Source of the DNA: JAVBSN01 sp031547045
GTDB lineage: Bacteria > Bacillota > Clostridia > Lachnospirales > Lachnospiraceae
NCBI GenBank assembly: GCA_031547045.1
Contig: JAVBSN010000014.1
Coordinates: 1 to 9,073 of the forward strand
Reading direction: 5' to 3'
DNA: 9,073 nucleotides
In this document: positions 5,062 through 9,073 of the stretch, piece by piece
How the letters are laid out: every line of letters begins with the position of its first letter
Position numbering within the stretch: the first letter of the stretch is position 1
Notes under the pieces: generated by a model
Database searches by the model: none
Told to the model about the DNA's origin: nothing
Seen by the model: only the letters and a program-made list of their open reading frames with translations
Position numbers and translations under genes: made by a program

Positions 5062-6849
5062 ATGGATATACAAATAAGAGTTAAGTTCATAAATTATTTA
5101 TTCAAAATGCTTAGTGGACAATATGATAATTTACCTATAGGCATTCAAATGGATACAGATAATAGGTATATTCCAGCTACTAACGGAACTACCCTTGAAA
5201 GAGTTACGCCAGAAACAGTTGGCATATCTACTGAAGTGGTTTTAAAACTTATAAAAAATCTTAGCAGTGATAAATCAATTGGCTTACATGGAATAATGAT
5301 GGCAAGGGATGGCAAAATATTTGCAGAAGCATATTCTGCTCCTTATAATAATGAATATAGACATATTTCTCATTCTATGTGTAAAAGTGTTACATCTATG
5401 GCAGTTGGTATAGCGATAGAAGAAGGATATATTAATCTAGATGAACACTTAGTTGATATATTATCAGATAGAGTTGGAATACTTACATCAAAGAATATCA
5501 GAGAAATAACAGTTAAACATTTGCTTACTATGAGTACAGGTATTAAGTTTAATGAATTAAGTACAGTATTTGAAAATGACTGGATTAAAGGATATTTAGA
5601 GTCAGGAACTTCATTTCAACCAGGCACAGGTTATGAATACAATAGTTTAAATACTTATATGTTATCAGTAATTATTAAGATAAAAACAGGAGAAGGTCTT
5701 CTTGATTTTATTATAACAAGAATTCTTAATCCACTTGGAATTAATGATATAACATGGGAAAGATGTCCTATGGGATATGAAAAAGGTGGTTGGGGAATGA
5801 AACTTAACCTTATGGATATGACTAAATTTGGAATGTTGTATCTTCAAAATGGAAGATGGTTAATAGATGATATAATGAAAGAAATTGTACCTAGTAAATG
5901 GGTAGAATTATCTTGTAGTAAACAAATAGAACAAAATGCTGACAAATTATCTACAGGATATGGGTATCAAATATGGGGGCTAGAAGGCAACGCATATGCA
6001 TTTAGTGGTATGCTAGGACAAAATGTTATTGTAGTTCCAGAAAGAAACATAGTTATATCAATGACTGGCGGCAGTGTTAGTTTATTTCCTGATAGCAAAG
6101 CAATTAAATTAATACTTAATCTTATTTCAGATGATAATAACTTTTCAGAAGATGTGTTATCTATTAATCCAATTGAACAATATATATATAAACATTCTCT
6201 TGAAAATATGGAAGTAATGGAGAAATTAAAGGTTGTAAAACCTAATTTGTCTAATTTATCAGAAATGGCATTTAAGAGAGCATTTATAGATGATAAATTA
6301 TATAAGAGATATATTAAGAGAGTTAAAAACTTATCAGGTAAAAAATATGATTTTAGTGAACCTGTTGGAAGTGTAATGCCTATTATGATTCAAGCAATGT
6401 ACAATAATTATTCAAAAGGAATAACTGATATTTTATTTTCCTATGACAATGATGAATTTGCTATAGAATTTAATGAAACACATACTAGAAATGTTATAAA
6501 GATAGGATTTAATCATCCTTTATATCAAGAATATATACTTAATGGTCAGAGCTTTAGTATAGGCACTGTTGGAAAGTTTACTAATGATGAGGATGGAAAT
6601 GTTGTATTAAAAATTAAAGTATCTTTTGTAGAAACTTCAAATACTAAAATAATTAAAATATTCTTTTTTGATGATAGAATTAAGTTACAGCTTCTGGAAG
6701 CTCCTTCTATGGAAGGAATATTGGAATATTTAATAGGTGATGATAGTCCAATAATTAAGAAAAGTATTCCTATATTTTCTACATCAGAGTATATGAAATA
6801 TAGATTGGATAAATTTATTTCTCCTTGGTCTTATGGGTTTGAAAAATAG
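5062..6849 (+). CDS. Serine hydrolase, class C beta-lactamase/penicillin-binding fold, with long C-terminal extension
   Basis: This 595-aa protein has two parts. Residues of about 45-355 match the PF00144 serine hydrolase fold (class C beta-lactamases, DD-peptidases, esterases). The SxxK motif is S105-M-C-K108, preceded by YRHISH. The catalytic tyrosine motif is Y193-N-S. FSGMLGQ at 314-320, followed by VVPERN, occupies the place of the third (KTG-like) motif. Residues of about 360-595 carry no motif I recognise and may be a separate beta-rich domain. There is no N-terminal signal peptide or lipobox, so the enzyme is predicted cytoplasmic. That argues against a cell-wall peptidase or secreted beta-lactamase and for an esterase- or amidase-like activity. 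The substrate is unknown. GGAGG at 5051-5055 ends 6 nt before the start. No terminator separates it from the next gene. Confidence 0.85.
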   Translation: MDIQIRVKFINYLFKMLSGQYDNLPIGIQMDTDNRYIPATNGTTLERVTPETVGISTEVVLKLIKNLSSDKSIGLHGIMMARDGKIFAEAYSAPYNNEYRHISHSMCKSVTSMAVGIAIEEGYINLDEHLVDILSDRVGILTSKNIREITVKHLLTMSTGIKFNELSTVFENDWIKGYLESGTSFQPGTGYEYNSLNTYMLSVIIKIKTGEGLLDFIITRILNPLGINDITWERCPMGYEKGGWGMKLNLMDMTKFGMLYLQNGRWLIDDIMKEIVPSKWVELSCSKQIEQNADKLSTGYGYQIWGLEGNAYAFSGMLGQNVIVVPERNIVISMTGGSVSLFPDSKAIKLILNLISDDNNFSEDVLSINPIEQYIYKHSLENMEVMEKLKVVKPNLSNLSEMAFKRAFIDDKLYKRYIKRVKNLSGKKYDFSEPVGSVMPIMIQAMYNNYSKGITDILFSYDNDEFAIEFNETHTRNVIKIGFNHPLYQEYILNGQSFSIGTVGKFTNDEDGNVVLKIKVSFVETSNTKIIKIFFFDDRIKLQLLEAPSMEGILEYLIGDDSPIIKKSIPIFSTSEYMKYRLDKFISPWSYGFEK

Positions 6850-6866
6850 AATTAGTGTGTTATAAT
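6839..6866 (+). promoter_or_regulatory. Promoter of the yycJ-ACT-UPF0210 operon, overlapping the hydrolase stop
   Basis: TTGAAA (6839-6844), a 16-nt spacer and a perfect TATAAT (6861-6866) with TG at 6858-6859 form an extended -10 promoter. The -35 lies in the final codons of the serine hydrolase. Predicted transcription from about 6873 leaves only about 19 nt before the yycJ ATG, just enough for its ribosome site. Confidence 0.65.
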
Positions 6867-6891
6867 GGGCAAGTATACGGAGGATAAATTA

Positions 6892-7689
6892 ATGGATATA
6901 TGTAGTTTATACAGTGGAAGCAGTGGTAATTGTATATATGTTGGGACTAACGATGCCCATTTATTAATAGATGTAGGATTAAGTGGTAAGAGAATTGAAG
7001 AAGGGTTGAATTCCATAGATTTAACAGGAAAAGATATTGATGGAATATTGATAACTCATGAACATTCAGATCATATTGCAGGATTAGGAGTTTTATCTAG
7101 AAAATATGGAATACCTATATATTCTACTAGAAAAACCATAGACGCTATTAAGTTATATAAACCATTAGGAAAAGTTGATGATGCTTTATTTCATGAAGTT
7201 ACACCAGATGTAAATTTTATGATTAAGGATATTGAAATAGAACCTAATTCAATATGGCATGATGCAGTAGACCCTTGTTGCTATATTTTTAGGAATAATA
7301 ACAAAAAGATAAGTGTTGCTACAGACTTAGGTAACTTTGATGATTACCTAATACATAAATTAGAAGATTCGGATGTATTATTTATAGAAGCTAATCATGA
7401 TATAAGAATGCTTGAAGTTGGTCCTTATCCTTATTATCTAAAACAAAGAATACTAGGAAATAGAGGACATTTGTCTAATGAAAGAGCGGGACAATTAATT
7501 AAGAGATTACTTAATGACCATATAACATCTATTATGTTAGGACATTTAAGTAAAGAAAACAATCACGTGGATGTAGCCTATGAGACAGTTTCTGTGGAAC
7601 TTATGGGTAATATGTATTCAAGTGATATAAGAGATTTTAACTTACAAGTTGCAAAGAGAGATACAACATCTCAATTAGTAAGTATATAA
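6892..7689 (+). CDS. yycJ: YycJ/WalJ-family metallo-beta-lactamase-fold hydrolase
   Basis: The protein is 265 aa from the ATG at 6892, the usual length for YycJ (WalJ). The start LYSGSSGNCIYV matches the family. The metal-binding HxHxDH motif is H56-E-H58-S-D60-H61. Further likely ligands or active-site residues lie in ATDLG (D145), EANHD (166-170), RGHLSN (H193) and GHLSKENN (H218). YycJ proteins are cytoplasmic two-metal hydrolases, usually thought to act on nucleic acid. In Bacilli the gene sits with walRK, but no such kinase or regulator is present here. The start is chosen because GGAGG (6879-6883) lies 8 nt before 6892. The upstream in-frame ATG at 6865 falls inside the predicted -10 element and has no ribosome site. 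It leads a three-gene operon with short gaps. Confidence 0.92.
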   Translation: MDICSLYSGSSGNCIYVGTNDAHLLIDVGLSGKRIEEGLNSIDLTGKDIDGILITHEHSDHIAGLGVLSRKYGIPIYSTRKTIDAIKLYKPLGKVDDALFHEVTPDVNFMIKDIEIEPNSIWHDAVDPCCYIFRNNNKKISVATDLGNFDDYLIHKLEDSDVLFIEANHDIRMLEVGPYPYYLKQRILGNRGHLSNERAGQLIKRLLNDHITSIMLGHLSKENNHVDVAYETVSVELMGNMYSSDIRDFNLQVAKRDTTSQLVSI

Positions 7690-7705
7690 TAAAATGGAGG
7701 ACATT

Positions 7706-7978
7706 ATGAAGAGAACAGTTATAACAGTAGTAGGTAAAGACAGAGTTGGTATTATTGCAAAGGTTTGTGTATATTTAGCAAACAATCAAATAAATATATT
7801 GGATATAGCTCAAACAATCGTTCAAGGTTTCTTTAATATGATGATGGTAGTAAATATTGAAGAATCATCAAAGGACTTCAAAACTATATCTTCTGAATTA
7901 GAGCAAATTGGTGAAGAAATCGGAGTTACAATCGGGCTTCAACAAGAAGAAATATTTGATATGATGCACAGAATTTAA
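7706..7978 (+). CDS. ACT domain protein, UPF0237 family
   Basis: This is a 90-aa protein that is almost entirely one ACT domain. It begins MKRTVITVVG and has the family-typical GKDRVGI turn at 10-16, where amino acids often bind at ACT dimer interfaces. VQGFFNMMMVV at 39-49 forms a central strand. Free-standing ACT proteins of this kind are likely dimeric small-molecule sensors, but the ligand is unknown. The start at 7706 has GGAGG (7696-7700) 5 nt upstream. The in-frame ATG at 7694 overlaps that ribosome site and would add four residues absent from the usual family start. The gap after yycJ is 16 nt, and a UPF0210 gene follows 37 nt downstream. UPF0237 and UPF0210 genes commonly occur as neighbours, suggesting a joint function. 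Confidence 0.9.
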   Translation: MKRTVITVVGKDRVGIIAKVCVYLANNQINILDIAQTIVQGFFNMMMVVNIEESSKDFKTISSELEQIGEEIGVTIGLQQEEIFDMMHRI

Positions 7979-8015
7979 TTTGTGTATAAAAGATTGTAAT
8001 TTGGAGGATATTTAA

Positions 8016-9073
8016 ATGATAAATATTAATGAAGTTATAGAAACTAATGATATGATACGTCATATGAATCTTGACGTAAGGACTATCACTATGGGAATTA
8101 GTTTGCTTGATTGTACTGCAAGTACATTAAAAGAAACATGTGATAATGTATATAAGAAGATTACTGAGTCAGCAAAGGATCTTGTTAAGATTGGTAAAGA
8201 TATAGAAATGGAATATGGTATACCTATTGTTAATAAACGTATATCAATTACACCTATTTCATTAGTAGGTGGTTCTGTATGTAAGACAAGTGATGATTTT
8301 GTTGAATTAGCTAAAGCACTTGATGAAGCAGCAACGGTAGTTGGAGTTAATTTTATAGGTGGATATTCAGCATTAGTTCAAAAAGGAATGACAAAGGCTG
8401 ATGAACTATTAATTCGTTCAATTCCTAAGGCATTAGCAACTACTTCGTATGTGTGTAGTTCTGTGAATGTAGGTTCTACAAAAACAGGAATAAATATGGA
8501 TGCAGTTAAATTAATTGGAGAAATTATTTTGGAAGCTTCACAGTTAACAGCAGATAGAGAATGTATAGGTGCAGCTAAGTTTGTTGTATTTTGTAATGCT
8601 CCTGATGATAATCCTTTTATGGCAGGTGCTTTTCATGGAGTTTCTGAAGCAGATAAGGTAATAAATGTTGGTGTTAGTGGTCCAGGTGTTGTTAAAGCAG
8701 CTCTTGAAGAAGTAAGAGGAGAAAGTTTTGAAGTACTATGTGAGACTATTAAGAAAACTGCATTTAAAATAACAAGAGTAGGTCAATTAGTAGCAAAAGA
8801 AGCATCAGCTAGACTTGGAATTCCATTTGGAATTATTGATTTATCATTAGCACCAACTCCAGCAGTTGGAGATAGTGTAGGAGAGATATTAGAAGAGATA
8901 GGTCTAGAATATGCGGGTGCTCCAGGTACAACAGCGGCACTAGCTTTACTTAATGATCAAGTTAAAAAAGGTGGTGTTATGGCATCATCATATGTAGGTG
9001 GTCTAAGTGGTGCATTTATTCCTGTTAGTGAAGATCAACGAATGATAGATGCTGCAACTTGTGGAGCATTAAC
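8016..9073 (+). CDS. UPF0210/PFL family protein (DUF711), 3' end outside window
   Basis: The first 352 residues are present; full-length members are about 450 aa, so roughly 100 C-terminal residues are missing because the window ends, not because the gene is broken. GGAGG (8003-8007) ends 8 nt before the ATG. Family-typical blocks are VRTITMGISLLDC at 21-33, a GG-SVCKT segment at 85-91, IGGYSALVQKG at 114-124 and AFHGVSEADKVINVGVSGPG at 205-224. Later come a proline-rich SLAPTPAVGDSVGEILEEIG stretch and AGAPGTTAALALLNDQVKKG near the end of the visible part. The name 'PFL family' reflects a structural resemblance to pyruvate formate-lyase-type folds; no glycyl-radical chemistry has been assigned and the biochemical role is unknown. 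It follows its usual partner, the ACT-domain gene. Confidence 0.92.
   Translation, partial: MININEVIETNDMIRHMNLDVRTITMGISLLDCTASTLKETCDNVYKKITESAKDLVKIGKDIEMEYGIPIVNKRISITPISLVGGSVCKTSDDFVELAKALDEAATVVGVNFIGGYSALVQKGMTKADELLIRSIPKALATTSYVCSSVNVGSTKTGINMDAVKLIGEIILEASQLTADRECIGAAKFVVFCNAPDDNPFMAGAFHGVSEADKVINVGVSGPGVVKAALEEVRGESFEVLCETIKKTAFKITRVGQLVAKEASARLGIPFGIIDLSLAPTPAVGDSVGEILEEIGLEYAGAPGTTAALALLNDQVKKGGVMASSYVGGLSGAFIPVSEDQRMIDAATCGAL

Noticed and set aside
5665..5847. Minus-strand 60-residue open frame
   Set aside because: It lies wholly inside the serine hydrolase gene on the other strand, resembles no family and has no supporting promoter; it is a shadow frame.
6865..6891. Upstream yycJ start at 6865
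   Set aside because: It sits within the TATAAT element and lacks a ribosome site; 6892 follows GGAGG at 8 nt and matches family length.
7694..7705. Upstream ACT-protein start at 7694
   Set aside because: Its ATG overlaps the GGAGG that serves the 7706 start.

Overview
The window is strongly AT-rich (about 30% G+C by eye). It has strong GGAGG ribosome sites, TATAAT-type promoters and a gene repertoire (FtsY, single-ACT threonine ammonia-lyase, RACo-like ASKHA protein, YycJ-type hydrolase, UPF0237/UPF0210 pair) that points to an anaerobic Clostridia member of the Bacillota, probably in or near the Lachnospiraceae. That placement is inference from gene content and composition. No phage, IS element, tRNA, rRNA or CRISPR array was seen.

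Layout. (1) 1-3190, plus strand: the 3' part of ftsY, then ilvA and an ASKHA/[2Fe-2S] protein, packed so tightly that they are probably one operon. (2) 3191-3660: a monocistronic gene for a 76-aa protein of unknown function, with its own promoter region, a near-perfect ribosome site and an intrinsic terminator. (3) 3679-4007: a compact convergent locus that reads as a type I toxin-antitoxin module. A 40-aa holin-like membrane toxin lies on the minus strand. A roughly 92-nt antisense RNA with its own extended -10 promoter and strong terminator lies on the plus strand, nested in the 3' part of the toxin transcript. (4) 4108-6849, plus strand: an unrecognised membrane-anchored protein and a serine beta-lactamase-like hydrolase with an unassigned C-terminal region. 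(5) 6839-9073, plus strand: a promoter overlapping the end of the hydrolase gene, then yycJ, an ACT-domain protein (UPF0237) and a UPF0210/PFL-family protein cut off by the window end.

The item most worth a second look is the toxin-antitoxin locus. A near-perfect 17/18-nt inverted repeat (3733-3750 and 3941-3957) makes the toxin mRNA leader complementary to the toxin mRNA 3' end. The same leader segment also carries a CCTCCC able to pair with the toxin's own Shine-Dalgarno sequence. Together with a plus-strand antisense RNA that covers the 3' copy, this suggests a three-way RNA switch. The elements are seen in the sequence; the switch itself is inference.

Three gene starts were set downstream of the longest possible reading frame because a GGAGG-type ribosome site lies between the two candidate ATGs: ilvA (531), yycJ (6892) and the ACT protein (7706). 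The minus-strand toxin start (3893) was chosen in the same way.
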